Positions 7,278-15,897 of a stretch of DNA of 39,155 nucleotides are shown piece by piece. The translations under genes were made by a program, and so were the position numbers. Under the pieces are notes generated by a model that saw nothing but the letters and a program-made list of their open reading frames with translations, had not been told where the DNA came from and searched no databases. Source of the DNA: Loktanella sp. UBA3435 (lineage in GTDB: Bacteria; Pseudomonadota; Alphaproteobacteria; Rhodobacterales; Rhodobacteraceae); NCBI GenBank assembly GCA_002378665.1, contig DFSO01000026.1, forward strand, positions 1 to 39,155. Reading direction: 5' to 3'. The stretch's first letter is position 1, and every line of letters begins with the position of its first letter.

Positions 7278-7939
7278 CGCGCCACCATCCGCCGCGCCAA
7301 CCACTCAGAGGCGACCAATGCCCCCATCGCCAAGGCCACCGAGATGCTGACCAGAACGATCACATCGCTCTCTTGGTTTGGCACTTGTAACAGACCGTAA
7401 ATCGCTGAAGGGATCGTTTGCGTCTGCCCTGGGATCGCGGCGACAAAGGTGATCGTCGCGCCAAATTCGCCCAAGGCTTTGGCGAACCCCAAGACGGCGC
7501 CAGCCAGTATCGCCGGCATCACAAGTGGCAGCGTGACCGTGCCAAACACCCGCGCGCGGCTGGCGCCCAATGTGCGCGCCGCGTCCTCTAACCCTGCGTC
7601 CACCGCCTCGAACCCTAGCCTGATTGCGCGGACCATGAGCGGGAACCCCATGATCGCGGCGGCCAAGGCAGCGCCCGTCCAGCGGAATGCAAGCGTGATC
7701 CCGAACCAATCATACAGAAACCCGCCAACGGCCCCCTGTTTGCCGAACACGATCAGCAGCAAATACCCCGTCACCACAGGCGGCAAAACCAGCGGCAAAT
7801 GCACCAATCCATTCAGCAGCCCATGCCCGCGAAACTGTTTGCGGGCCAAAACATGCGCGACCCAAATCGCCAGCGGCAGGGCACAGATCGTGGCGACTGC
7901 CGAGACCTGAAGCGACAGGAAAACCGCCTGCCACATCAT
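7274..7939 (-). CDS. modB: Molybdate ABC transporter permease ModB
   Basis: A 221-residue inner-membrane permease with about five or six helices. The conserved cytoplasmic loop that contacts the ATPase is visible (FEAVDAGLEDAARTLGASR, about 125-143), as is the preceding helix with PLMVRAIRLGFE. It forms the channel for molybdate taken over from ModA. The start is ATG 7939, which overlaps the modA stop (ATGA); a second ATG follows directly at 7936. The stop overlaps the modC start. Length is normal for ModB. Confidence 0.93.
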   Translation of the reverse strand: MMWQAVFLSLQVSAVATICALPLAIWVAHVLARKQFRGHGLLNGLVHLPLVLPPVVTGYLLLIVFGKQGAVGGFLYDWFGITLAFRWTGAALAAAIMGFPLMVRAIRLGFEAVDAGLEDAARTLGASRARVFGTVTLPLVMPAILAGAVLGFAKALGEFGATITFVAAIPGQTQTIPSAIYGLLQVPNQESDVIVLVSISVALAMGALVASEWLARRMVAR

Positions 7940-8643
7940 TGGCTTGGCGCCCGAAAGCCGAAGTCTGCCAAGATCGCTTGGCCTTGCTCGCCTTGCAATG
8001 CATCCCAAAACGCCGCCGCCTCTGGCCTGTCTGACACCAGCCCACCAACATATCGGATCACGGGATGGCTTGTGTCAGGGAACCGCGCCACGATACGCAC
8101 CGCGTCGCTGGCCGCCACATCAGTGGCATAGGTCACGCCGTAAGGCACCTCGCCACGCGCCACCAAAACCAGCGCCGCGCGGACGTTATCAACCTCAGCC
8201 AAATGGTCTTTCACACTGTCCCAAATGCCAAGAGCTTCCAACCCGGCCTTGCCGTAAATCCCCGCAGGCACGGCGTTGACCGCCCCAATTGCTAAGCGGT
8301 CCGCCCCCAATGCAACGGGTAAATCCGCGAGCAGCAGATCAGGCGCATCCACGCCCCCAATCAGCACCAATTCATTGCTCGCGAAATCGGCGGCGCCGTG
8401 CACGGCGCCCGCCAAGTCTTCCAACCAATCGGCATTGGCGAGCAATACAACATCAGCAGGTGCACCTTGCATCACCTGACGGGCCAAAGTGCCGCTGCCG
8501 CCGTAGGACACCACGACGTCACCCATCTCTGCGGCAAGCGCGTCAATCGGTTCCTTCAGGCTCGCGGCAGCAAAGACCACAACAGGTTCGGCCACAGCCG
8601 CACCCGTCCACATTGCCATCACTGCCGCCCAGATAAATCTCAT
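7936..8643 (-). CDS. modA: Molybdate-binding periplasmic protein ModA
   Basis: This 235-residue substrate-binding protein has a signal peptide (MRFIWAAVMAMWTGAAVA, cleavage expected before EP). The mature start VVVFAAASLKEPIDAL and the SYGGSGTLARQVMQGAPADVVLLAN block are the classical ModA ligand-binding loops (the Ser of AAASL and of GGSGTL). Its job is to capture molybdate or tungstate in the periplasm for ModBC. Molybdate would serve the molybdopterin enzymes of the cell, none of which lie in this window. The start at 8643 lacks a strong ribosome site. Confidence 0.92.
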   Translation of the reverse strand: MRFIWAAVMAMWTGAAVAEPVVVFAAASLKEPIDALAAEMGDVVVSYGGSGTLARQVMQGAPADVVLLANADWLEDLAGAVHGAADFASNELVLIGGVDAPDLLLADLPVALGADRLAIGAVNAVPAGIYGKAGLEALGIWDSVKDHLAEVDNVRAALVLVARGEVPYGVTYATDVAASDAVRIVARFPDTSHPVIRYVGGLVSDRPEAAAFWDALQGEQGQAILADFGFRAPSQ

Positions 8644-8775
8644 GGGGCTGTTATCGGGTGGCGCGGCAAATCTATCAAGCAGATTGCAACAGTTATCACA
8701 TTGGCTAACTATTGATCGCTTGCCCCCTAGCGCCCAACATGAAAACCTAGAAAAAACACGCTCTTGGACGAAACG

Positions 8776-9264
8776 ATGCCCAAACTGCCGAAGAAACCTG
8801 TTCCATTAAAACTCCGCAGTGGCGGCAAGACCGACGTGCGTGCGCAATTGGCGGCGCTTTGCTATCGCTACAAGGGCGATAAATTGCAGGTGTGTTTGGT
8901 CACAACCCGCAATACGGGCCGCTGGATCATGCCGCGCGGTTGGCCCACTCATAAAAACACCCCCGCCCAAGGGGCCGCGATTGAGGCCTATGAAGAGGCG
9001 GGCGTCAAAGGCATAGCACACCCCAATTCCATTGGTGCGTATAGCTATGACAAGCCGATGGGCGATGGGGTCATGCCCGTGATGGTCGTCGTCTATGCGA
9101 TCCGTGTGACGGAAACCAAAAAGGTCTGGCCTGAAAAGAAAGAACGCAAGCGCAAGTGGATGTCACCCAAAAAGGCGGCGCAACATATGGACGAACTTGG
9201 TGCGCGGCAAATCGTGGCGCGGTTTGATCCATCAAGCTTAGACATTGCACCCAGCCCAGCATGA
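8776..9264 (+). CDS. Nudix hydrolase, DIPP-like
   Basis: A 162-residue Nudix protein resembling the diphosphoinositol/diadenosine polyphosphate hydrolase branch. The box runs from Gly55 (GWPTHKNTPAQGAAIEA, then YEEAGV). It keeps Gly1, Glu16, Glu19, Glu20 and Gly22 of the box, but has Asn instead of Glu at position 7 and Ile69 instead of the usual Arg at position 15. The flanking LVTTRNTGRWIMPRGWP is characteristic of this branch. A TTG at 8764 is in frame; the ATG at 8776 is preferred, with GGACGAA a few bases upstream. It is the first of three closely spaced genes with 9279-9665 and 9666-10310. The substrate is unknown. Confidence 0.85.
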   Translation: MPKLPKKPVPLKLRSGGKTDVRAQLAALCYRYKGDKLQVCLVTTRNTGRWIMPRGWPTHKNTPAQGAAIEAYEEAGVKGIAHPNSIGAYSYDKPMGDGVMPVMVVVYAIRVTETKKVWPEKKERKRKWMSPKKAAQHMDELGARQIVARFDPSSLDIAPSPA

Positions 9265-9278
9265 TCTATCTTTAGCCC

Positions 9279-9665
9279 ATGATCAGATTTACCCTCTCCT
9301 GCGAAAACGCCCATAGTTTTGAATCGTGGTTCAAATCCAATGAGGCTTGCGACGAGTTGATGACCAAAGGTTTGCTCAATTGCGAGACCTGCGGGTCTAC
9401 CACTATTCGCAAAAGCCTGATGACGCCCTCTGTGGCACTCAAAAGCCAAGTTCAGACGCCGATTGAAAAGCTGCGCCGCGAGGTGGAGGCCAATTCCGAA
9501 TACGTCGGGACCAGCTTTGCCAAACGCGCCCGAGAAATGCACGAGGGCACAACCCCCGACAAACCGATCTATGGCGAGGCCAATGCCGCCGAGGCCAAGG
9601 CCCTGATCGCCGATGGCATTCCTGTGCTGCCTCTGCCCTTCATTCCGACCAAAAAGGTGAACTAA
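9279..9665 (+). CDS. DUF1178 family protein (possible zinc-ribbon)
   Basis: A 128-residue protein typical of alphaproteobacterial DUF1178. The N-terminus holds C8-x3-H12 followed by FESWF, then C35-x2-C38 (NCETCGS), a pattern consistent with a zinc-binding fold. The C-terminal part ends in the family-like PVLPLPFIPTKK. Function is unknown. It lies 14 bp after the Nudix gene, and its stop directly abuts the next start, so the three genes are probably one transcript. Confidence 0.87.
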   Translation: MIRFTLSCENAHSFESWFKSNEACDELMTKGLLNCETCGSTTIRKSLMTPSVALKSQVQTPIEKLRREVEANSEYVGTSFAKRAREMHEGTTPDKPIYGEANAAEAKALIADGIPVLPLPFIPTKKVN

Positions 9666-10310
9666 ATGACCACGTTGATTACAGGAGCCAATCGCGGGAT
9701 TGGTGCTGCGCTTTTTGACGCCTTCACCGCGTCGGGCGAGAAAACCATCGGCACATCGCGCCAAGACGACGCGCATTTGCCGTTGGATGTGACCAAGCGG
9801 TCGTCCCTTGTGGCCCTCGCCGCCGCGCTCAACAAGGCTCCAATTGATACGCTGATCTGCAATGCAGGTGTGCATAACGACAAGAACTTCACGCTTGAAA
9901 GTAACTACACCGCCGACATTTGGGCTGATACGTTTGCTGCAAATACGACGGGGGTGTTCTTTACGATCGAAACTCTGCTGCCCCTGATCCGCAAAGCCAA
10001 AGCAGGCAAAATTGCGATTATCTCCTCGCAGATGGGATCAAATACACTTGCGACGGGCGGATCCTACGCCTACCGCGCATCCAAGGCGGCCGCACTTAAT
10101 TTGGGCCGTAACCTTGCCAATGATCTGGCCTCAGAAGGCATCGCGGTCGGCATTTATCACCCTGGTTGGGTCATCACCGACATGGGCGGCCAAAACGCCG
10201 CAATCACGGTGGAACAATCTGCCGCAGGGCTGTTTCAGCGCATAAATGCGCTATCCATGGCAACAACAGGCTGTTTTGAGACATGGGACGGCCAACAACA
10301 CCCCTTATGA
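9666..10310 (+). CDS. Short-chain dehydrogenase/reductase (SDR)
   Basis: A 214-residue SDR with TLITGANRGIGAALF at the N-terminus (NAD(P) site), ICNAGVHND after beta-4, the catalytic Ser in IISSQMGSN, and YAYRASKAA (Tyr-x3-Lys). The C-terminus has HPGWVITDMGG, the PG motif after beta-6. This is the small, CsgA-like type of SDR with unknown substrate. It starts directly after the TAA of the DUF1178 gene. It is not related in context to the SDR at 5109-5831. Confidence 0.88.
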   Translation: MTTLITGANRGIGAALFDAFTASGEKTIGTSRQDDAHLPLDVTKRSSLVALAAALNKAPIDTLICNAGVHNDKNFTLESNYTADIWADTFAANTTGVFFTIETLLPLIRKAKAGKIAIISSQMGSNTLATGGSYAYRASKAAALNLGRNLANDLASEGIAVGIYHPGWVITDMGGQNAAITVEQSAAGLFQRINALSMATTGCFETWDGQQHPL

Positions 10311-10370
10311 TCTTGCCCTTGGCCCCGCTTGCCAGTAGGACACGCCCGTAACTTTAGTTAAGGCGAAATC

Positions 10371-11609
10371 ATGCCAACTCTCGTGATGAAATTCGGCGGC
10401 ACATCTGTTGCCAACATAGACCGCATTGCCCGCGCGGCGAAACGCGTCGCCTATGAGACAGCCAAAGGCTATGACGTGATCGTCATCGTCTCGGCCATGT
10501 CGGGCAAAACCAATGAAATGGTGGGCTGGGTGTCAGAGACCTCACCGCTTTATGACGCCCGCGAATATGACGCCGTGGTGTCATCGGGCGAGAACGTGAC
10601 CGCGGGTCTCTTGGCGCTGCGCTTGCAGGAAATGGATATCCCCGCACGCAGCTGGCAAGGCTGGCAAGTGCCTGTGAAAACCACTTCCGCGCACGCCTCT
10701 GCCCGTATCGAAGAAATCCCGACCGATAACATCAACGCGAAATTCGCGGATGGTATGAAGGTCGCCGTAGTCGCAGGTTTCCAAGGCGTGAGCCCCGAGG
10801 GCCGGATCACAACGCTTGGTCGTGGTGGCTCTGACACAACCGCCGTGGCCTTCGCCGCCGCATTCGATGCAGAGCGTTGCGATATTTATACGGATGTTGA
10901 CGGCGTTTACACAACCGACCCACGGATCACATCCAAGGCCCGCAAACTCGACAAAATCTCGTTTGAGGAAATGTTGGAATTGGCCTCGCTGGGTGCCAAG
11001 GTATTGCAAACCCGCTCGGTCGAATTGGCAATGCGTTTTAAGGTGCGCCTGCGCGTGCTATCATCATTTGAAGAACCATCGGACGACGCCGGAACGCTCG
11101 TCTGCGATGAGGAGGAAATCATGGAATCCAAAGCAGTGGCCGGTGTGGCCTATTCCCGCGACGAGGCGAAAATGACGCTGGTGTCCGTGGCCGATAAACC
11201 GGGCATCGCCGCCGCGATCTTTGGCCCGCTCGCTGATGCAGGCGTGAACGTCGATATGATCGTGCAGAACATCTCTGAGGATGGGCGCACCGATATGACC
11301 TTCTCCTGCCCCGTTGACCAAGTGCTACGCGCGCAAAAAGCGATGGAAGAGGCGCAGGCCTCGGGTGCGATCAACTATCACGATCTGGTCGCTGACGAAG
11401 GTGTAGCCAAGGTTTCTATCGTGGGCATCGGCATGCGCTCCCACGCCGGTGTCGCCGCGAAAATGTTCGCTACCCTGCGCGACGAGAACATCAACATCAA
11501 GGTTATCACCACGTCCGAGATCAAGGTCTCCGTGCTGATCGACCGCAAATACATGGAACTGGCCGTGCAAGCCCTGCACGACGCATTTGATCTCGACAAA
11601 GCCGCGTGA
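10371..11609 (+). CDS. lysC: Aspartate kinase
   Basis: This 412-residue aspartokinase phosphorylates L-aspartate, the first step towards lysine, threonine, methionine and diaminopimelate. The kinase domain shows KFGGTSVANIDRI (7-19), TLGRGGSDTTAVA and DVDGVYTTDPR. The C-terminal half has two ACT domains (from about residue 265; VADKPGIAAAIFGPLADAGV and SIVGIGMRSHAGVAAKMFATL), as expected for an enzyme inhibited by end products. A ribosome site AAGGCGA precedes the ATG. The stop overlaps the GTG start of the next gene by 4 bp, so the two are co-translated. Length is normal for the family. Confidence 0.95.
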   Translation: MPTLVMKFGGTSVANIDRIARAAKRVAYETAKGYDVIVIVSAMSGKTNEMVGWVSETSPLYDAREYDAVVSSGENVTAGLLALRLQEMDIPARSWQGWQVPVKTTSAHASARIEEIPTDNINAKFADGMKVAVVAGFQGVSPEGRITTLGRGGSDTTAVAFAAAFDAERCDIYTDVDGVYTTDPRITSKARKLDKISFEEMLELASLGAKVLQTRSVELAMRFKVRLRVLSSFEEPSDDAGTLVCDEEEIMESKAVAGVAYSRDEAKMTLVSVADKPGIAAAIFGPLADAGVNVDMIVQNISEDGRTDMTFSCPVDQVLRAQKAMEEAQASGAINYHDLVADEGVAKVSIVGIGMRSHAGVAAKMFATLRDENINIKVITTSEIKVSVLIDRKYMELAVQALHDAFDLDKAA

Positions 11610-12688
11610 ACATCCCGCGCACCATGTCTGGCGTGGCCTTGATGGGGCACGGCGGGCCTGAGATGCTGGAATGGAATGACAATTTGCCCGTGCCAGAAAT
11701 TGGCGCGGGCGAAGTGCTTTTAAAGGTGCTGGCTGCGGGCCTAAACAACACCGACATCAACACGCGCACGGGCTGGTATTCCAAATCCGTGACAGGTGCG
11801 ACAACCGACGACAACATCACCTCCGATGCATCCGACGGCACATGGGACGGCAACGCCCTTACATTCCCGCATATCCAGGGTGCTGATTGCTGCGGCGAAG
11901 TTGTGGCCGTGGGCGATAGCGTGGATCCTGCCCGTATCGGCGAGCGCGTGATCGTGCGGACCATGCAGAACTGGGTCGATACTGACGGCAAGAGCAAGGT
12001 CATCACACTCGGCTCCGAGCGCCAAGGCGCCTTCGCGCAGTTCATGGCCGCGCGATCCATCGACGCTGTCGCGGTCAACTCCACATGGACAGATATCGAG
12101 CTGGCTTCGATCCCTTGCGCCACAACTACCGCGGAAGGCATGTTGCAACGCGCTAACCTCGGCGCAGAAAACGTCCTGATTACAGGGGCTTCTGGTGGTG
12201 TCGGCTCGGCCGCGATACAATTGGCCAAACGACGCGGCGCGACCGTTTGGGCAATCACTAAGGCTGATAAAGCCGCGGAACTACGCAAAATCGGCGCCGA
12301 CCACACCCTTGACCGCGATGAAGCGCTGCCCGAAAACCACTTTGACGTTGTGATTGATCTGGTCGCTGGACCACGCTTTGATGACCTTTTGTGCGCGCTG
12401 AAACCAAAGGGCCGATACGTCGCCTCTGGTGCCATTGTAGGCCCGCTCGTCACCCTCGACGTGCGCACGCTCTACCGCAAAGACCTCTCGCTTTTGGGCT
12501 CCACCGCCCAACCCGATAACATCATCCATGACGTAATCGGCTATATCGAAAGGGGCGAGATTAAGCCCTTAGTTTCAATAACCTACCCGATGCGTAGTAT
12601 CAGCGAAGCACAAGCTGCCTTTGCGGGTAAAGCCTATATCGGCAAAATCGTCCTGACCCTTGATCCCTTTGCAACGGACAGACCCTAA
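11606..12688 (+). CDS. MDR-family oxidoreductase (quinone oxidoreductase/alcohol dehydrogenase-like)
   Basis: A 360-residue medium-chain dehydrogenase/reductase. The N-terminal GroES-like domain includes AAGLNNTDINTRTGWY and HIQGADCCGEVVAVG; the C-terminal Rossmann domain has VLITGASGGVGSAAIQLAK (about 194-212). The NNTD pattern and the absence of the structural-zinc cysteine cluster suggest a zeta-crystallin/quinone-oxidoreductase-like enzyme using NAD(P)H; the substrate is unknown. The start is GTG at 11606 in a GTGA overlap with the lysC stop. There is no obvious metabolic link to aspartate kinase. Confidence 0.86.
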   Translation: MNIPRTMSGVALMGHGGPEMLEWNDNLPVPEIGAGEVLLKVLAAGLNNTDINTRTGWYSKSVTGATTDDNITSDASDGTWDGNALTFPHIQGADCCGEVVAVGDSVDPARIGERVIVRTMQNWVDTDGKSKVITLGSERQGAFAQFMAARSIDAVAVNSTWTDIELASIPCATTTAEGMLQRANLGAENVLITGASGGVGSAAIQLAKRRGATVWAITKADKAAELRKIGADHTLDRDEALPENHFDVVIDLVAGPRFDDLLCALKPKGRYVASGAIVGPLVTLDVRTLYRKDLSLLGSTAQPDNIIHDVIGYIERGEIKPLVSITYPMRSISEAQAAFAGKAYIGKIVLTLDPFATDRP

Positions 12689-12706
12689 CCGTAAATAGTG
12701 CATCAA

Positions 12707-12838
12707 ATGTCTAATCAGCGCCGTTCTTTGGTTGATCACAATGCGGCGCGACTGCTCAAAATGATGGCGAACAACGGCAAGGATACAACCCTACGCCGCG
12801 ATTCCTCTTCCACTCCCTCGTCCGCACCCCTAAACTAG
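12707..12838 (+). CDS. Possible 43-residue small protein (weak)
   Basis: A short open frame between the MDR gene and ptsP encodes 43 residues, starting MSNQRRSLVDHNAARLLKMM and ending in a Ser/Thr/Pro-rich tail. It is basic in its first half and lacks a clear ribosome site (upstream bases GTAAATAGTGCATCAA). It could equally be leader sequence of ptsP. I do not recognise it; no function can be given. Confidence 0.2.
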   Translation: MSNQRRSLVDHNAARLLKMMANNGKDTTLRRDSSSTPSSAPLN

Positions 12839-12855
12839 AGAAATAGGGAGCAGCC

Positions 12856-15096
12856 ATGCCAGACCGGATCGAAACAGAAAGCCGCAAACTGCTCGGACGC
12901 CTGCGCGATGCGTTGGCCGAAAGCAGTGAAGGCCAAGCGCGCCTTGATAAGGTCGTCGGGCTGATCGCCTCGTCAATGCGGGCTGAGGTTTGCTCGATCT
13001 ATCTGTTCCGCGACGCAGAGACACTTGAACTTTGCGCAACCGAAGGTCTCGACGCGGCCTCGGTGCACCAAACACGGATGCGCATGGGCGAAGGCCTCGT
13101 GGGTCGCACTGCAAAATCCCGTTCTGTGATCAACACTGCTGACGCGCCCAATGAACGCGGGTTCCGCTACATGCCAGAAACAGGCGAAGAACGGTATTCG
13201 TCGTTCTGCGGCATTCCGATCCAACGCTTGGGCGACGCACTGGGCGTGCTCGTTGTGCAATCCAAAGCGGCCCGTGAGTTTAGCCCCGATGAGGTCTACG
13301 CCCTCGAAGTTGTCGCCATGGTTTTGGCTGAGATGACCGAACTTGGCGCATTCGTCGGCGAAGGCGCCGCACTTTCTGCCCGCCACACCCAGCCCGTTCT
13401 CTTCAAGGGCACCATCGCGCAAGAAGGCGCGTCCGAGGGCAACGTCTATCTGCACGAACCCCGTGTTGTTGTGACCAACCCGATTTCCGACGATCCCGAC
13501 ATTGAGCTCGCCCGCTTGCGTAGCGGTGTCGAGACATTGCGCGTCGGTCTCGACGATCTGCTCTCTGGCAATGCCAACACGGACGCCGAACAGAAAAAGG
13601 TGTTTGAAGCCTACCGCATGTTCGCCAATTCCCGCTCTTGGCTGGCCCGTATGGAGGCCGATGTCGGCAATGGTCTTTCCGCCGAAGCCGCTGTTGAGAA
13701 AGAACAATCTCTGGCACGTACGCGCCTCTCTGCCGCAGGCGACGCCTATATGCGCGAGCGTTTGTCGGACCTTGATGACCTCTCGAATCGCCTGTTGCGT
13801 ATCCTGACGGGGCAAGGGGCAAACACCGACGAACTGCCCGAAAACCCGATCCTCGTCGCTAAAAACATCGGTCCGGGGGAACTTCTGGAATACGGCAAAG
13901 CGCTTAAAGGCATCGTGCTGGAAGAAGGCTCCGTCGGCAGCCACGCCACCATCGTCGCCCGTGCTTGGGCCATTCCGCTGGTGATCAACGCCAAGGGAAT
14001 CACCCGCGAGGCGCTGAACGGTGACACCATCCTAGTGGACGGCGAACAGGGCATCGCGCACCTCCGCCCAGACGAGGACGTTCAAGCCGCCTTCAAAGAC
14101 AAAATCGCGATGCAGACGCGCGCGCAGGAACGCTATACTTCGATCCGCGACCTGCCCGCCCAATCTAAATGCGGCACTGTGACCGCGCTGCAAATGAACG
14201 CGGGGCTTATGGCCGATCTGCCGTCGCTTGATGGATCTGGCGCCGAAGGCGTGGGCCTGTTCCGTACCGAACTCCAGTTCCTCGTGCGCAACAAGATGCC
14301 GCAGCGGGCGGAGCTTTCCACGCTTTACCGCCGCGTTCTTGATGCCGCAAAGGGCAAGCCTGTCGCCTTCCGCACCCTTGATATCGGCTCTGACAAAGTG
14401 TTGCCCTACATGAAGGCCAACGACGAGCCGAACCCTGCGATGGGTTGGCGTGCGATCCGTGTCGGTCTCGACAAACCGGGTGTGCTGCGGATGCAATTGC
14501 AGGCGCTGATCCGTGCGGCCAATGGTGGTCCGCTCTCGGTCATGTTCCCCTTCATCGCGCAATATGACGAGTTCAAACAGGCCAAGGCCGAAATGGACAA
14601 GGCTATGGCCCGCGAGACAATCCTTGGCCACCCGTTGCCGTCAAAGCTGCGCGTGGGGGCCATGTTGGAAACGCCGTCCCTCGCCTTTGCACCAGATGCA
14701 TTCTTTGAAGAGGTCGATTTCATCTCTGTGGGTGGCAACGATCTCAAGCAGTTCTTCTACGCCGCCGACCGTGAAAACGAGCGCGTTCGCAAGCGGTACG
14801 ACACCCTGAACCCCGCCTTCCTGACTTTCCTCAAATCAATCGCGGATCGTTGCGCAAAATATGACACGCCGCTGTCGTTTTGTGGTGAAGACGCAGGCCG
14901 CCCAATCGAGGCACTCTGCTTTGCCGCCATCGGGTTTAAAACGCTCTCTATGCGCCCCGCCTCTGTTGGACCCGTCAAACACCTGTTGCGCCGCGTTGAC
15001 CTCAATGAGGTCCGCGAGATCATTGACGCCTCTATCACTGCAGGCGACAGCTCCGTGCGCCGCGCCGTCGCCGATTGGCTTGTCTATCAGGTCTAG
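12856..15096 (+). CDS. ptsP: Phosphoenolpyruvate-protein phosphotransferase of the nitrogen PTS (enzyme I-Ntr)
   Basis: A 746-residue enzyme that passes phosphate from PEP to NPr in the regulatory nitrogen phosphotransferase system. An N-terminal GAF domain (about 20-165; GRTAKSRSVINTADAPNE) distinguishes it from sugar-PTS enzyme I. A swivelling phosphohistidine domain follows, with active-site His363 in GSVGSHATIVARAW. The C-terminal PEP-binding barrel has GAEGVGLFRTE, FRTLDIGSDK, MLETPS and the catalytic Cys676 in FCGEDAGRP. The ribosome site AGGGAGC precedes the ATG. The GAF domain probably senses a small molecule linked to nitrogen status, known for the family and not visible here. Its stop codon shares the CTAG at 15093-15096 with the convergent EcsC gene. 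Confidence 0.95.
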   Translation: MPDRIETESRKLLGRLRDALAESSEGQARLDKVVGLIASSMRAEVCSIYLFRDAETLELCATEGLDAASVHQTRMRMGEGLVGRTAKSRSVINTADAPNERGFRYMPETGEERYSSFCGIPIQRLGDALGVLVVQSKAAREFSPDEVYALEVVAMVLAEMTELGAFVGEGAALSARHTQPVLFKGTIAQEGASEGNVYLHEPRVVVTNPISDDPDIELARLRSGVETLRVGLDDLLSGNANTDAEQKKVFEAYRMFANSRSWLARMEADVGNGLSAEAAVEKEQSLARTRLSAAGDAYMRERLSDLDDLSNRLLRILTGQGANTDELPENPILVAKNIGPGELLEYGKALKGIVLEEGSVGSHATIVARAWAIPLVINAKGITREALNGDTILVDGEQGIAHLRPDEDVQAAFKDKIAMQTRAQERYTSIRDLPAQSKCGTVTALQMNAGLMADLPSLDGSGAEGVGLFRTELQFLVRNKMPQRAELSTLYRRVLDAAKGKPVAFRTLDIGSDKVLPYMKANDEPNPAMGWRAIRVGLDKPGVLRMQLQALIRAANGGPLSVMFPFIAQYDEFKQAKAEMDKAMARETILGHPLPSKLRVGAMLETPSLAFAPDAFFEEVDFISVGGNDLKQFFYAADRENERVRKRYDTLNPAFLTFLKSIADRCAKYDTPLSFCGEDAGRPIEALCFAAIGFKTLSMRPASVGPVKHLLRRVDLNEVREIIDASITAGDSSVRRAVADWLVYQV

Positions 15097-15869
15097 TTGC
15101 GGGTCACGGGGGGCTGGCTCTCGGCCAACAGTCGGTGAAACGCGTCGAGAACAACCGCTTCGCCGTGATCGCGCGCCAATTTACGCAGGCCAAAATGCAC
15201 ATGCGCCATAGCGACATAGTAATCCGTAAAGGCGTAATTCGTGCCCGCACCCGCCGCCGCACCCAAAATAGGTACGGCTTGAGACGCCAGCTTTTGCGTC
15301 AAAACCGTTGCGAATCGTGGGGCGACCTTGCTCAGCAACCCATGCACCGCAGCGCCGGTCAGCCCAACACGCGCCGAGAAAAACGCGGTGTCGATCCCGT
15401 CGTCACTCTCAGTCGGACCACCCGCACCAAACACCGCAAGGCATTGTAATCGTGTCTCGGCACTCAGTGGATCTTCACCGTATTCCGCCGCAACGCCCTG
15501 CACTGCACGGAAAATCACGGTCGTCGCAATCGGCAATTCCATCAGGGCCGTGGGCAATCCACCCAAGCCGCCAAGCCCGCCAGATACCGCACTCAAAACC
15601 TTGTGCATGCGGTCGGTGCCGCCGTAACTGCCCCTAGAGCGGCTAGCAGCCTCATAGCTGGCCTCAAGCGCCTTGCGGGCTGCCACATCAATCTGCGCAC
15701 GCGCGCCTTTGGGCAGCATTTTCAAACTGCCCTCAACCTGACCGCCGACGAAATTTATCGCCTTCATCATCACGCCATTTGCACGACGTTGACGGGTGAC
15801 AAGCAACGCCACCTCGCGGGTTGCGTCCTCTGTCAGGGCTTCAGATGGGGTCAGTTGAGTATCCATCAT
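15093..15869 (-). CDS. EcsC family protein
   Basis: A 258-residue protein of the EcsC family, named after a gene of the Bacillus ecs operon; the molecular function is unknown. Recognisable parts are the glycine-rich hydrophobic GGLGGLGGLPTALMELPIATTVIFRAVQ (broken here at about residues 100-127), RLQCLAVFGAGGP, and a second hydrophobic stretch VPILGAAAGAGTNYAFTDYY. It probably associates with the membrane. Two adjacent ATGs (15869, 15866) are possible; the ribosome site is weak. It lies 28 bp after the GNAT gene on the same strand, so the two may be co-transcribed. Confidence 0.82.
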   Translation of the reverse strand: MMDTQLTPSEALTEDATREVALLVTRQRRANGVMMKAINFVGGQVEGSLKMLPKGARAQIDVAARKALEASYEAASRSRGSYGGTDRMHKVLSAVSGGLGGLGGLPTALMELPIATTVIFRAVQGVAAEYGEDPLSAETRLQCLAVFGAGGPTESDDGIDTAFFSARVGLTGAAVHGLLSKVAPRFATVLTQKLASQAVPILGAAAGAGTNYAFTDYYVAMAHVHFGLRKLARDHGEAVVLDAFHRLLAESQPPVTRN

Positions 15870-15897
15870 TCATAAATGGGCAGGCAGGTGCTGGTTT

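Noticed and set aside
8644..8763. Search for a ModE box or molybdenum-cofactor riboswitch upstream of modA
   Set aside because: No TATA-rich dyad or riboswitch-like stem set was seen in the 120 bp between modA and the Nudix gene.
9330..9350. GGTTCAAATCC, resembling a tRNA T-arm
   Set aside because: It lies inside the DUF1178 coding frame (ESWFKSNEA) and no acceptor or anticodon stem can be drawn around it.
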